From Pyrinomonadaceae bacterium (GTDB lineage: Bacteria; Acidobacteriota; Blastocatellia; Pyrinomonadales; Pyrinomonadaceae), in contig JAIBCA010000061.1 in the NCBI GenBank assembly GCA_019694345.1, positions 1-64,000 of the forward strand: DNA of 64,000 nucleotides, written 5' to 3'. A model generated the notes under the pieces. The model ran no database searches and was not told where the DNA came from. It worked only from the letters and a program-made list of their open reading frames with translations. Below, piece by piece: positions 55,416-64,000 of the stretch. Made by a program: the position numbers and the translations under genes. Numbering within the stretch: position 1 is the stretch's first letter; each line of letters opens with the position of its first letter.

Positions 55416-57338
55416 ATGAGAGACATAACCGTCGGCACCGCCGGCCATATCGATCACGGCAAAACCTCGCTGATCAAGGCTCTGACCGGCGTTGACGCTG
55501 ACCGTCTGCCTGAGGAGAAACAGCGGGGAATTACGATCGACATTGGGTTTGCCGAGCTCGATCTGGGCGAGGTCCGCATCGGCTTCGTGGACGTTCCGGG
55601 GCATGAGCGATTTGTCAAAAATATGCTCGCGGGCGTCAGCGGTATCGACCTCGTTATGCTGGTAGTCGCCGCTGACGAGGGTGTGATGCCGCAGACCAGA
55701 GAGCATTTTGACATTTGCCGGCTGCTCGGCCTCGAGGCAGGATTTGTTGTGCTCACTAAAATTGACCTTGCTGACGCCGAGACCATCGAACTCGCAAGAC
55801 TCGACGTTGCCGAGCTCGTCGCCGGTTCGTTTCTCGAAGATGCCCCCGTTATCGAGGTAAGTTCTCGCAGCCTCGCCGGCATTGATGCGCTTCGCGAACA
55901 TCTGCGCCAAAGCTCGCAGAGTGTTTCTTCGAGGTCGGATCGTCTTTCGACGCGGCTGCCGATCGACCGCAGCTTTACAGTAAAGGGTTTTGGCGCGGTT
56001 GTGACGGGCACGCTTGCAGCCGGAGAGATACGCGATGGTGACGAACTGCAGCTAATGCCGGACGGCCGCGGCGTGAGGGTTCGCGGACTGCAGACCCACG
56101 GCCGCAAGGCCGGCTCGGTGCATGCAGGGCAGCGCGTCGCAGTGAACATCGCCGGCGTTGACCACGATTCTGTCAACCGCGGAATGCAGCTCTGTGAGGC
56201 CGGTGTATTTAGGCCGTCGCAGGTCATCGATACCTCGGTCCGGGTGCTGAAGACGGCCGCCCGGCCGCTCAGATCGCGGCAGCGGGTGCGGCTGCATGTC
56301 GGGACCGCTGAGGTCCTCGCCCGGATCAGTGTCCTGAACGATGCCAACGAGATCGTCCCGGGCGAGGCGGGGATCGTCCAGCTGCGTCTCGAACATCCAA
56401 TAGTCTGCGTGCCGGACGAGCGGTTTATCATCCGCCAATATTCGCCGCAGCAAACGATCGCGGGCGGCCGCGTGCTCGACCCGCTTGCCGAAAAGCACCG
56501 ACGAAAGGATCGTGATACCACTCTGGCTTTTTTGACCGTACTTGCAGAAAGCTCTAACGGCACCGTCGAGCATATCGCCGCATTTGTCGATCGGTCCGGC
56601 CGGACAGGGACGGACAGCGGCGAACTTCAGGCGCGGACCGGTTTGCGGCCGCGCGTACTTGCCGAGCTGCTCGACGAACTTTCGGCGGCGGGCCGCGTCG
56701 TCAACGCGGATGAGCAGTACGTTTCCGCTGCGGCATTCGATCGTCTGTGCGGCGGCGTCATTGACGAACTTGGACGATTTCACAAGAGCGATCCGCTTGC
56801 CCGCGGTATGCCGCTCGACGTATTGCGTGACCTTGCCTTCAAGGGTGTTTCGCCGGCCGTCAGTCGAACCGTCCTCGCCAAACTTGAGCTCGACGGGATG
56901 ATCTCCGCTCCGGCCGATGTCGTCCGGCTTGCCGGCCACAGTTCCGATCTGTCCCCTGCCGAGAAAGCCGCGAGCGAGACAATATCGGCAGCCTACCGGA
57001 ATGCCGGGCTCGACGTGCCGCGGCTTGAAGAGGTGCTGAACGAGGCGGTTGCCCACGGGTGTTCGCCCGAGGCCGCACGAAAGCTGCTCCGTCTCAAGCT
57101 GGACTCGGGAGAGATCGTAAAGGTGACTGACGAATTTTATTTCGCGTCGGCCATCGTCGATGGGCTTGCGGCAAAACTTCGCCGACACGCCGCCGAAACG
57201 GGAAATTCGTTGTTAGATGTGGCACAATTCAAGGAAATAGCAGGCATCTCGCGCAAGTACGCGATCCCGCTGCTCGAATATTTTGACCGCACACGGGTGA
57301 CCCGGCGGGCCGCCGATAAACGGATCATACTCGGATGA
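55416..57338 (+). CDS. selB: selenocysteine-specific translation elongation factor
   Basis: A 640-residue GTPase that carries Sec-tRNA(Sec) to recoded UGA codons. The N-terminal EF-Tu-like part has G1 [13 protein letters not shown] (7-19), [11 protein letters not shown] and TKID. The Sec-binding domains follow, and the C-terminal region (about 350-640) contains the winged helices that bind the SECIS hairpin in mRNA. Length and start [15 protein letters not shown] are typical of bacterial SelB. No selA, selD, selC or selenoprotein gene is seen nearby, so the rest of the pathway must lie elsewhere. The DUF2071 gene overlaps its stop by four bases. Confidence 0.95.
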   Translation: MRDITVGTAGHIDHGKTSLIKALTGVDADRLPEEKQRGITIDIGFAELDLGEVRIGFVDVPGHERFVKNMLAGVSGIDLVMLVVAADEGVMPQTREHFDICRLLGLEAGFVVLTKIDLADAETIELARLDVAELVAGSFLEDAPVIEVSSRSLAGIDALREHLRQSSQSVSSRSDRLSTRLPIDRSFTVKGFGAVVTGTLAAGEIRDGDELQLMPDGRGVRVRGLQTHGRKAGSVHAGQRVAVNIAGVDHDSVNRGMQLCEAGVFRPSQVIDTSVRVLKTAARPLRSRQRVRLHVGTAEVLARISVLNDANEIVPGEAGIVQLRLEHPIVCVPDERFIIRQYSPQQTIAGGRVLDPLAEKHRRKDRDTTLAFLTVLAESSNGTVEHIAAFVDRSGRTGTDSGELQARTGLRPRVLAELLDELSAAGRVVNADEQYVSAAAFDRLCGGVIDELGRFHKSDPLARGMPLDVLRDLAFKGVSPAVSRTVLAKLELDGMISAPADVVRLAGHSSDLSPAEKAASETISAAYRNAGLDVPRLEEVLNEAVAHGCSPEAARKLLRLKLDSGEIVKVTDEFYFASAIVDGLAAKLRRHAAETGNSLLDVAQFKEIAGISRKYAIPLLEYFDRTRVTRRAADKRIILG

Positions 57339-58033
57339 AAAAGTTTCTGACAGCTCGATGGAAAGACTTGATAATGGCCAACTACGCGGTCAAACCTGAG
57401 CTTATGCGGCCGCGGGTTCCGGCCGGTACGGAACTCGACCTGCAGGACGGAAAGTGCTTTGTCAGCCTCGTCGGATTCATGTTTCTCGACACGCGGGTCC
57501 TGGGTATTCCCGTGCCTTTGCACATTAACTTCGAAGAGGTAAATTTGCGTTTCTACATCAAACGCGAGGCCGAAGGCGAAACGCGGCGGGCCGTGTGTTT
57601 TGTCAAGGAGATCGTACCCCGCTGGGCGATAGCGACCGTTGCCCGAGTGCTTTACGGCGAGCCTTACGAATGCTGGTCGATGGGTCACGAGCGGACCGAT
57701 CGAGCAGTCGCTTACCAGTGGTCAAAGGGCGGCCGACGCAACCATTTGAGCGTCGAGATCGATGAGAGTGTCGGCGTCCCGGCCGAGGGTTCACACGGTG
57801 AATTTATCATCGAACATTATTGGGGCTACACCGACCGCGGAAATGGCCGGGTTGATGAATATCGCGTCGAGCACCCGAAATGGGAACTCTTTTCGGTCAA
57901 AAACGAGCGTATCGACGTTGATTTTGGGGCCACGTATGGAGATGAATTTGCGTTTCTCGCGGACGAAAAGCCGTACTCGGTTCTGCTTGCAAAGGGATCT
58001 GAAGTAGCGGTCTATAAGGGGAAGCAGATCTGA
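57335..58033 (+). CDS. DUF2071 (YqjF-like) protein
   Basis: A 232-residue cytoplasmic protein. AKWDLIMANY-like WKDLIMANYAVKPELMRPRVPAGTELD (about 9-35), VSLVGFMFLDTRVLG and the RREAEGETRRAVCFVKEIVPR segment are characteristic of DUF2071, which folds as an acetoacetate-decarboxylase-like barrel. The function is unproven. Its ATG overlaps the selB stop by four bases and its own stop overlaps the folA start by one, so the three genes are coupled. Confidence 0.88.
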   Translation: MKKFLTARWKDLIMANYAVKPELMRPRVPAGTELDLQDGKCFVSLVGFMFLDTRVLGIPVPLHINFEEVNLRFYIKREAEGETRRAVCFVKEIVPRWAIATVARVLYGEPYECWSMGHERTDRAVAYQWSKGGRRNHLSVEIDESVGVPAEGSHGEFIIEHYWGYTDRGNGRVDEYRVEHPKWELFSVKNERIDVDFGATYGDEFAFLADEKPYSVLLAKGSEVAVYKGKQI

Positions 58034-58506
58034 TGATCATCGGCATAGTCGCGATCGCCCGTAATTACGCGATCGGCCGGGATGGCCGACTGCCGTGGCA
58101 CTATCCGGCGGACCTCAAACATTTTCGCGAGACGACGACCGGAAACGCGGTGGTGATGGGAGCAAATACGTGGGCGTCGCTGGGTAAGCCACTGCCAAAT
58201 CGGTTCAACGTCGTTCTCAGCGGTTCGAGCAGTGTGACGCCGCCGCCCGAGGTGATGCGTTTGATGGAAAAGGACGAGGTTGTTGACCTCTCGCGTCACA
58301 TAAATCGCGATACTTACATCATTGGCGGTGCCAAGATATACAAGGCGTTCGCCGGAGACATCCAAAAATGGATCGTCACGTGGATCCCTGAGGACATCGA
58401 GGACGCCGACACATTTATGCCCAGGGACTTTCTCAATGATTTCGTCGAGGTCGATTCTCATGAGCTCGACGGCGGGCTGATCGTCAGTACGCTTTGCAGA
58501 AAGTAG
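58033..58506 (+). CDS. folA: dihydrofolate reductase
   Basis: A 157-residue NADPH-dependent enzyme that reduces dihydrofolate to tetrahydrofolate. It begins MIIGIVAIARNYAIGRDGRLPWHYPADLKHFRETT, and VVMGANTWASLG and YIIGGAKIYKAF are the NADPH-binding landmarks. Its length is normal. The active-site acidic residue is Asp28 (in PADLKHF). It sits one base into the end of the DUF2071 gene. Confidence 0.95.
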   Translation: MIIGIVAIARNYAIGRDGRLPWHYPADLKHFRETTTGNAVVMGANTWASLGKPLPNRFNVVLSGSSSVTPPPEVMRLMEKDEVVDLSRHINRDTYIIGGAKIYKAFAGDIQKWIVTWIPEDIEDADTFMPRDFLNDFVEVDSHELDGGLIVSTLCRK

Positions 58507-58553
58507 AATTGGTGTAAAATCGTCGCAGATAGATCAAAAGGAGACCAGGCCGT

Positions 58554-58850
58554 ATGATGGGTGGACGCAGTTGGGACGAGTGGATCGAAGAATACTCTGA
58601 AGGTCATCAGCACCCTATGAACAAACTGACCCACCAGTTTGGCATACCGATGATCGCGTTGTCGGTTCTGATGGTACCGGCTTCGTTTTTTGTCGCCGGC
58701 CTCTGGCGCATCGCCCTTGGACTGTTCGTGGCCGGTTGGATACTCCAGTTCATCGGGCACTATTTCGAAGGCAAACCGCCCGAATTCTTTAAGGATTACC
58801 GCTTTTTGTTTGTCGGCCTTCGGTGGTGGATGAAAAAAACGTTTGGTTAG
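58554..58850 (+). CDS. Mpo1-like (DUF962) membrane protein
   Basis: A 98-residue protein with two hydrophobic segments. YSEGHQHPMNKLTHQFGIPMIA (about 14-35) and QFIGHYFEGKPPEFF (about 62-76) match the DUF962/Mpo1 family, which includes the yeast iron dioxygenase Mpo1 of fatty-acid alpha-oxidation. The three histidine-bearing motifs are intact. A good AAGGAG Shine-Dalgarno sequence lies before the start (58554 or the adjacent ATG at 58557). Substrate here unknown. Confidence 0.85.
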   Translation: MMGGRSWDEWIEEYSEGHQHPMNKLTHQFGIPMIALSVLMVPASFFVAGLWRIALGLFVAGWILQFIGHYFEGKPPEFFKDYRFLFVGLRWWMKKTFG

Positions 58851-58876
58851 AATCTGATCCGAGCTGATCCAAAGCC

Positions 58877-60217
58877 TTGACCCGAACACTGATCCTAGCC
58901 CTCGACATCGGCACCTCGAGTGTCCGGGCCGCACTCTATAACGACGCGGCCGAACAACTGCCCCGCGCGTCGGTCCGGATCGAACGCACTCTGACAATGA
59001 CGGCCGACGGTGGTTCTGAGATCGACGCTAATGATGCGTTCGATCATGTCACGGCTGCTATTGACGCACTTCTGGCCAAGACAGACGCGGTCAAAGGCGA
59101 GATCAGATATGCCGCCACATCCGCATTTTGGCACAGTCTGGTCGGTGTCGATAAATACGGCAAACCGACGACGAAGGTCTTCGGCTGGGCCGACACCCGC
59201 AGCCGGGAATACAGTGCGTTGTTACGCGAGCGGTTTGACGAGCACGAGATACATAACCGGACGGGCGCTCAGTTTCACTCGAGTTTCTGGCCGGCCAAGC
59301 TGCTCTGGCTGCGCAAAGTTCATCCGGACGTTTTCGCCAAGACCGATCGCTGGCTCTCATTCAGCGATCACCTCGCTATGCAGCTGTTCGGCACGGCGGT
59401 GACGAGCGTTTCGATGGCGTCGGGCACCGGAATATTCGATCTGCGAAAATGTGCCTGGGACACCGAGCTGATCCGATCTCTAAAGGTAAAACGTGCCGAA
59501 CTGCCGGACATCTGCGAAAACGACGCGAAAACGTTCCTGCTCAGCCGCAAGTATGCGAAACGCTGGCCGCGTCTCGCCAAAGCCGAGTTTTTCGCGGCGG
59601 TCGGCGACGGTGCGGCCGACAATGTCGGTTCCGGCTGCGTCACGCGTTCAACGGCGGCGTTGATGGTCGGTACGTCCGCGGCGATGCGTGTCGCCTATGC
59701 CGGCGATCCGCCGGACACTATCCCCGACGGCCTCTGGTGTTATCGCATCGATCGTGAGCGTGTGATCGTCGGTGGTGCCCTGAGCGACGGCGGCAATCTA
59801 TACGCCCGCATCAAGCAACTTTTCAAACTGCCGGCAAATGCTGATGAGATCGTCGCCCTCCGCAACCCTAAGGACGGCCTTGTCGTGATCCCTTTTTTTC
59901 ACGGCGAACGCTCGACCGGCTATGACGAAAATGCCCGGGGAGCGATCATCGGCCTCACCGCCGACGATGACGGGATCGACATTCTGCGGGCCGCGATGGA
60001 GGGGGTCGCGTTTCGGCTTGCGGATATTTACGACCGCCTCAGCACGGTCGCCGAGATAGAAACAATAGTTGCCTCGGGCGGAGCCCTGCGCGAATCGCCG
60101 GTTTGGACACAGATAATAGCCGACGTTCTGGCACGTGACCTGACCTTGAGCGACGCCCGCGAATCATCTTCTCGCGGTGCGGTTTTGCTTGCACTCGAAA
60201 GTATTGGCAAAATGTAG
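58877..60217 (+). CDS. FGGY-family carbohydrate kinase (gluconokinase-like)
   Basis: A 446-residue sugar kinase. The TTG start is chosen because RTLILALDIGTSSVRAAL begins the FGGY_N domain at once. The middle TSVSMASGTGIFDLR and VGDGAADNVGSGCV, and the C-terminal GLVVIPFFHGERSTGYDENARGAIIGLT and VASGGALRESPVW are FGGY_C motifs. The C-terminal region favours a gluconokinase-type substrate, but xylulose or other sugars are possible. Transketolase follows 45 bases later, in line with entry into the pentose phosphate pathway. Confidence 0.88.
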   Translation: MTRTLILALDIGTSSVRAALYNDAAEQLPRASVRIERTLTMTADGGSEIDANDAFDHVTAAIDALLAKTDAVKGEIRYAATSAFWHSLVGVDKYGKPTTKVFGWADTRSREYSALLRERFDEHEIHNRTGAQFHSSFWPAKLLWLRKVHPDVFAKTDRWLSFSDHLAMQLFGTAVTSVSMASGTGIFDLRKCAWDTELIRSLKVKRAELPDICENDAKTFLLSRKYAKRWPRLAKAEFFAAVGDGAADNVGSGCVTRSTAALMVGTSAAMRVAYAGDPPDTIPDGLWCYRIDRERVIVGGALSDGGNLYARIKQLFKLPANADEIVALRNPKDGLVVIPFFHGERSTGYDENARGAIIGLTADDDGIDILRAAMEGVAFRLADIYDRLSTVAEIETIVASGGALRESPVWTQIIADVLARDLTLSDARESSSRGAVLLALESIGKM

Positions 60218-60262
60218 ATTACCGAACTTCCAAAATAGACCAGCACGATCAACCGGACGAAA

Positions 60263-62284
60263 ATGACGACTGCAAAAACCGATCTCGACCAGCTCTGTAT
60301 CAACACCATCCGTACGCTTTCGCTCGACGCTATTCAAAAGGCGAACTCCGGGCATCCGGGCTTGCCGCTGGGGATGGCTCCGACGGCATATGTGTTATGG
60401 ACAAAGTTTCTCAGGCACAACCCCAAAAACCCGAAATGGTTCGGCCGCGACCGGTTTCTCCTCTCGGCGGGGCACGGTTCGATGCTCATCTACAGCCTTT
60501 TGCACCTGACGGGCTACGATCTGACGATGGACGACATCAAGCAGTTTCGCCAGCTGCATTCGAAGACACCCGGCCATCCCGAAAACGTTTTGACCGCCGG
60601 TGTCGAGATCACGACCGGACCGCTCGGCCAGGGGTTTGCGAACGGCGTCGGAATGGGCATCGCGCAGGCTCACCTGGCGGCGAAATTCAACCGAAAAGGA
60701 CTGCCGGTCGTCGATAACTACATCTACTGTATCTGCTCGGACGGTGATCTGATGGAGGGCGTCAGCTACGAGGCGGCATCGCTCGCCGGACACTTGAAGC
60801 TCGGTAATCTGATCTACCTCTATGACGACAATAAGATAACCATTGACGGTTCGACCGATATTACGTTCACCGAGGATGTCACAAAGAGATTTGAGGCCTG
60901 CGGCTGGCATGTTTCGGAGGTCGCTGACGGAAACGATATCAAGGCGATCGAACGTGCCGTCAAAGATGCACAAAAGATCAAGAACAAGCCAAAACTGATC
61001 CGCATAAAGACCATCATCGGATTTGGGATGCCCAAACAGGGCACGAGCAAAGCTCACTCGGACGCTCCGGGCGTTGATGCCGTCAAGGAGACAAAACGCA
61101 ATCTCGGCTGGCCCGAGGACAAGACCTTTTATGTGCCTAAAGAGGTTTCGGCACATCTGCGCACGGCCGTTAGGAACGGTGCGGCGATGGAAAAGGACTG
61201 GAATGCTCTGGTCAAACGTTACGAAAAGGCAGAGCCCGAACTCGGCCGGGCATTTGCGTCGATCCGCAGCGGGTCGCTGCCCGACGGTTGGGAAAAGGCA
61301 CTGCCAAAATTTGACGGCGTCGAGGCAAAGGCCACACGTGCCTATTCCGGCGACGTCATCAACGCGATCGCCGATGCGGTGCCGGCATTGATCGGCGGTT
61401 CGGGCGACCTGACGCCGTCTAACAACACCTACATCAAAGCGTCGGCTGACATACAGGCCGGGCGATTTGAGAACCGCAACGTCCACTATGGCATCCGCGA
61501 GCACGCCATGGGATCGCTGATGAACGGCATGGCTCTGTTTGGCAGCGTGATACCATTCGGCGGCACATTTCAGACGTTCTCGGATTATATGCGGCCGGCG
61601 ATAAGGCTTGCGGCGTTGTCCGACATTCAGACGGTTTTTGTCTTTACGCACGACTCGATCGGGCTTGGCGAAGACGGCCCGACGCACCAGTCGGTCGAGC
61701 ACATCGCCGCGATGCGTGCGATCCCGAATCTCGCCGTGATACGCCCATGCGATGCACACGAAACGCGTGAAGCCTGGCGTGCCGCCCTGAAACGCACCAA
61801 GGTGCCGACGGCATTTGCACTGTCACGGCAGAAGGTCGCCCTCATCGACCGCAAAAAATTTGCCGATGCCAAGGGCCTTCACAAAGGCGCTTACATTCTC
61901 GCCGAGGCCGAAACCAAGGCCGGCAAAACAACATCGCCAAAGCTGATCATCATCGCGACCGGCTCGGAGGTCGGCCTTGCGATGGAGGCCCGCGAGCAAC
62001 TCAATGCCGACGGCACGCCGACCCGCGTCGTCTCAATGCCCTGTTGGGAATTTTTCGACGCCCAGCCGCAAAAGTACCGCGACGAAGTGCTCCCGCCAAA
62101 AGTGACCGCACGCCTTGCCGTCGAGGCCGGTGTCTCACAGGGCTGGCACAAATACGTCGGCGGCCGCGGCGATATACTCGCCGTTGACAAATTCGGCACC
62201 TCGGCCCCGGCCGAAGATGTTTTTTGTGATTACGGGTTTACGGTTGCGAACGTCATCAAAAAGGCCATTGATCTTCTAAAATAG
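60263..62284 (+). CDS. tkt: transketolase
   Basis: A 673-residue thiamine-diphosphate enzyme of the pentose phosphate pathway. The N-terminal TPP domain has [36 protein letters not shown] and [21 protein letters not shown]. The central transketolase domain has [21 protein letters not shown], with the catalytic glutamate near [13 protein letters not shown]. The C-terminal domain is complete. Its length is typical for bacteria. It is probably co-transcribed with the FGGY kinase. Confidence 0.97.
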   Translation: MTTAKTDLDQLCINTIRTLSLDAIQKANSGHPGLPLGMAPTAYVLWTKFLRHNPKNPKWFGRDRFLLSAGHGSMLIYSLLHLTGYDLTMDDIKQFRQLHSKTPGHPENVLTAGVEITTGPLGQGFANGVGMGIAQAHLAAKFNRKGLPVVDNYIYCICSDGDLMEGVSYEAASLAGHLKLGNLIYLYDDNKITIDGSTDITFTEDVTKRFEACGWHVSEVADGNDIKAIERAVKDAQKIKNKPKLIRIKTIIGFGMPKQGTSKAHSDAPGVDAVKETKRNLGWPEDKTFYVPKEVSAHLRTAVRNGAAMEKDWNALVKRYEKAEPELGRAFASIRSGSLPDGWEKALPKFDGVEAKATRAYSGDVINAIADAVPALIGGSGDLTPSNNTYIKASADIQAGRFENRNVHYGIREHAMGSLMNGMALFGSVIPFGGTFQTFSDYMRPAIRLAALSDIQTVFVFTHDSIGLGEDGPTHQSVEHIAAMRAIPNLAVIRPCDAHETREAWRAALKRTKVPTAFALSRQKVALIDRKKFADAKGLHKGAYILAEAETKAGKTTSPKLIIIATGSEVGLAMEAREQLNADGTPTRVVSMPCWEFFDAQPQKYRDEVLPPKVTARLAVEAGVSQGWHKYVGGRGDILAVDKFGTSAPAEDVFCDYGFTVANVIKKAIDLLK

Positions 62285-62412
62285 ATGGACGCCGAGGCCA
62301 TTACAACGCCGTCTTTGCTACTCGGTCTTGCGCGAGTTCGACAAAACGCCGAGTTGATTTTCGACTAGGTCCAGGCAAGATTTGCCGAGCCTATATCGGC
62401 TGACAACCAAAC

Positions 62413-62444
62413 AAAAACGGCGACGCAGATACTCAACGTCGCCG
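62413..62444 (-). terminator. intrinsic terminator of the triple cystatin-like gene
   Basis: On the minus strand CGGCGACG / CGTCGCCG (8 base pairs, 11-base loop) is followed by TTTTTG. It lies 74 bases after the stop at 62519. A second tight palindrome, GGCGTTC/GAACGCC (62483-62497), lies nearer the gene. The rest of the 62285-62518 gap holds no gene. Confidence 0.7.
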
Positions 62445-62518
62445 CCCACAATGCCTGTATCGTGCTGATCCGCAAACTGCGGGGCGTTCGGAACGCCGCC
62501 AACGGGGTTGGCCGATCA

Positions 62519-63472
62519 CTACTTGCCGCAGTTCGAGTGTTTCCAACTGACCAGCTTATGGTTCGAATACTGATCGCGGGTCACGACGGCCTCGATGGTC
62601 TCGGTCTCGCCTTCCTCAACGACGGTGAAGCATATCCGATAGGTCATCTCCAACATTCCCATGCTTTCGGCTTTCAGCACTTTGCCCAGCTTGTGATCTT
62701 TATTTTTCTCTTTTGAGTGCTTATCGAGAGCAAAATCGAGCGCCAGCATCATCCCCGCGTCGCTGTTCGAGACGGTCTTAAAACCATCTGCCGACGCCGT
62801 GTTGCATTTGCCGTCCGTCCAACCGGTCAACTTATAGTTCGAGTATTGGTCCACCGCCACCAGAGCCAGAGCTTCGCCCTGTTTGCCGTTCGTTGCGACC
62901 GACATACACAGACGAAAATCACGTGTTCCGAGCGAGCGTTCCATATCCTCGGCCTTAAGCAACTCGTTGTACGTTATCGTCGTCTTTGTTTTCTTTGCCT
63001 GCAATTGAACCGCGTTTTGGGCCGCGAGGTCCGCACCCGCGTCGCTGATATCGACGTGTTTGTACTTTGTGTTTGGTGTGAATCCATCGACCGACGGTGT
63101 ATTCGCGACGGCCGAACCGCCGGGGTTGTTGCCGCAAGTCGATTTCGACCAGCCCATCAGCCTGAGATTGGAGTACTGGTCCATCGTAACGATGGCCTGC
63201 GCAAAGATCTTAGCATTTGCCACGGTCGCATCGAGACAGAGCATAAATTCGCGGGCGCCGAGCTTTGGCTCCTTGTCCTTGGCGTTTACGATCTTGTTCA
63301 GAGTGACGGTGGTCTTGGCGCGCTTTGCCTGTTCGCCGACCGCAAAATCGGCGGCCATTTGAACGCCGGCATCGATGCCGGTGTCTTTCCACTGCGCCGC
63401 GGCCGAACCGGCCATTGTCATAAGTACAAATACAAGAGAGAACACACTCGAAAATCGAAATAACTTGCTCAT
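62519..63472 (-). CDS. exported protein with three tandem cystatin-like domains
   Basis: A 317-residue protein with a signal peptide (1-27). Three units of about 87 residues follow: 28-115, 136-225 and 231-317. Each has an N-terminal helix (AADFAVGEQAKRAKTTVT type), an LxKxxxA strand, a central C-containing strand (LCLDATV, LCMSVAT, ICFTVVE), a DQYSNxKLxxW segment and a final Cys (STCGN, GKCNT, SNCGK), so each domain may have one disulfide. The layout is that of the single-domain neighbour at 63576-63950, but the QxVxG inhibitory loop is replaced (PKLGAR, RSLGTR, GMLEMT). Probably periplasmic. An inhibitory role is doubtful. Confidence 0.7.
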   Translation of the reverse strand: MSKLFRFSSVFSLVFVLMTMAGSAAAQWKDTGIDAGVQMAADFAVGEQAKRAKTTVTLNKIVNAKDKEPKLGAREFMLCLDATVANAKIFAQAIVTMDQYSNLRLMGWSKSTCGNNPGGSAVANTPSVDGFTPNTKYKHVDISDAGADLAAQNAVQLQAKKTKTTITYNELLKAEDMERSLGTRDFRLCMSVATNGKQGEALALVAVDQYSNYKLTGWTDGKCNTASADGFKTVSNSDAGMMLALDFALDKHSKEKNKDHKLGKVLKAESMGMLEMTYRICFTVVEEGETETIEAVVTRDQYSNHKLVSWKHSNCGK

Positions 63473-63575
63473 AGCTTCACCTCAATGATTGTGAATTCTG
63501 CCGGTAAGGCTTGAGATCGCTGATCCGGCATCGTCCCCCAAAATGGCCACACGCATTAGTGTCTGGCCGTTAACC

Positions 63576-63950
63576 TCATTCGCCGCATTCTGAGACGGCC
63601 CAACTCGACAGCTTTTTGTTACCCTTCAAGTCAACATAGACCACTGTCTGTATGATCAGCGACACTGCATCCTGGCCCTCGCCCGCTTCGCTGTTCACTC
63701 GCATACAGAGCCGGTAATTGCGGCCTGCGACGACCTGAACCTCGGCTTTCAAAATCTCGTCCAGCAATATCTCTTTGCGGGTTTTTTCGGCCTGAGCTTC
63801 GACGGCGAACGAGGCTGCTTCCTGTACGGCGTCGGACTCGATATCGGCAGGCTTAAATCCGCCGACCATCTGTGCCGAGCTCGCCGTGGCAGAAGCAAAG
63901 ATCACCGCCAAAGCATACGCAAAGACAGTTATTCGTTTATATAAGTTCAT
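63576..63950 (-). CDS. exported cystatin-like protein
   Basis: A 124-residue protein with a signal peptide (cleavage near ASSAQ, residue 27). The mature domain has the cystatin hallmarks in order: a Gly pair near the mature N-terminus (30-31), a helix EAASFAVEAQ (45-54), an intact QVVAG loop (72-76) followed by RNYRLCM, and a late tryptophan (Trp117) where the second inhibitory hairpin lies. Cys82 and Cys122 may form a disulfide. Cystatins inhibit papain-family cysteine proteases. Two genes in tandem suggest a local family. The upstream region runs to the window edge. Confidence 0.72.
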   Translation of the reverse strand: MNLYKRITVFAYALAVIFASATASSAQMVGGFKPADIESDAVQEAASFAVEAQAEKTRKEILLDEILKAEVQVVAGRNYRLCMRVNSEAGEGQDAVSLIIQTVVYVDLKGNKKLSSWAVSECGE

Positions 63951-64000
63951 ATTGGTTCTATTTATTAACTCGATGATTCTGCTGTTAGAACGTGAGTAAT

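Noticed and set aside
60395..61759. A 454-codon minus-strand open frame opposite transketolase
   Set aside because: It is an antisense shadow of a GC-rich conserved gene. Its composition is rich in Arg, Val and His without domains.

Overview
The window looks like a chromosomal segment of an Acidobacteriota bacterium, most likely class Blastocatellia (Pyrinomonadaceae-like). The main pointers are a 'VWFA-related Acidobacterial domain' protein (53230-55395), several exported proteins with carboxypeptidase-type regulatory modules, two large TPR-CHAT proteins, abundant sigma-54 activators and histidine kinases, and a moderately GC-rich composition. This placement is inference from family content. 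There is no rRNA gene or other phylogenetic anchor in the window. Coding density is high and no gene-free gap exceeds 300 bases. No CRISPR array, insertion sequence, prophage or replication origin is visible.

Layout. 1-10.2 kb: a truncated tRNA-Leu(CAA); a leftward M61 peptidase / beta-propeller lipoprotein / DinB-like operon; an MFS exporter convergent with a PDZ-membrane-GAF-PAS histidine kinase; and an exported TonB-receptor-like barrel. 10.3-16.3 kb: tRNA-Ser(GCT) with a clear promoter and terminator, gltX, a DUF1801 protein, a cupin, an exported TPR-CHAT protein and an Lrp/AsnC regulator. 16.4-25.7 kb: phenylalanine/tyrosine catabolism (phhA, hpd, hmgA) followed by a tightly packed rightward run of small genes (alpha/beta hydrolase, DUF2277, two ankyrin proteins around a VOC protein, a DUF1624 acyltransferase-like membrane protein, another VOC protein). 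An AT-rich insert with a HigA-like remnant separates phhA from hpd. 25.8-32.2 kb: housekeeping genes yebC, yggU (DUF167), yggT, yggS and rsmG, a secreted YVTN/phosphoesterase protein, and tRNA-Leu(CAG).

32.2-41.4 kb: a GAF-PAS histidine kinase and its NtrC-type response regulator, a SurA-N-like exported protein and two large surface or secreted proteins (one with six FG-GAP/VCBS-type repeats and a CHRD domain). 41.6-48.2 kb: the most interesting locus, a leftward run made of a propeller lipoprotein, an ECF sigma factor, a small protein with a C-terminal regulatory-like module, a cytoplasmic TPR-CHAT cysteine-protease-like protein and a secreted S8 subtilase. 48.4-62.3 kb: murA, a HIT protein, a TPR lipoprotein, a GAF-GAF-AAA+ sigma-54 activator with an unusual GAFTDA loop and a hairpin over its ribosome binding site, the VWFA protein, selB, a DUF2071 protein, folA, an Mpo1-like protein, an FGGY kinase and transketolase. 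62.5-64 kb: two leftward exported cystatin-fold proteins, one single-domain with an intact QVVAG loop and one with three tandem degenerate domains.

How the genes fit together. The phh-hpd-hmg genes take phenylalanine to maleylacetoacetate, probably under the divergent Lrp-type regulator, but no isomerase or fumarylacetoacetase is present here. FGGY kinase and transketolase probably feed the pentose phosphate pathway. The ECF / small protein / TPR-CHAT / subtilase run and the cystatin pair suggest a lineage that invests in regulated proteolysis and protease inhibition. All coordinates were read from the sequence and family assignments come from motif recognition, with no database search.
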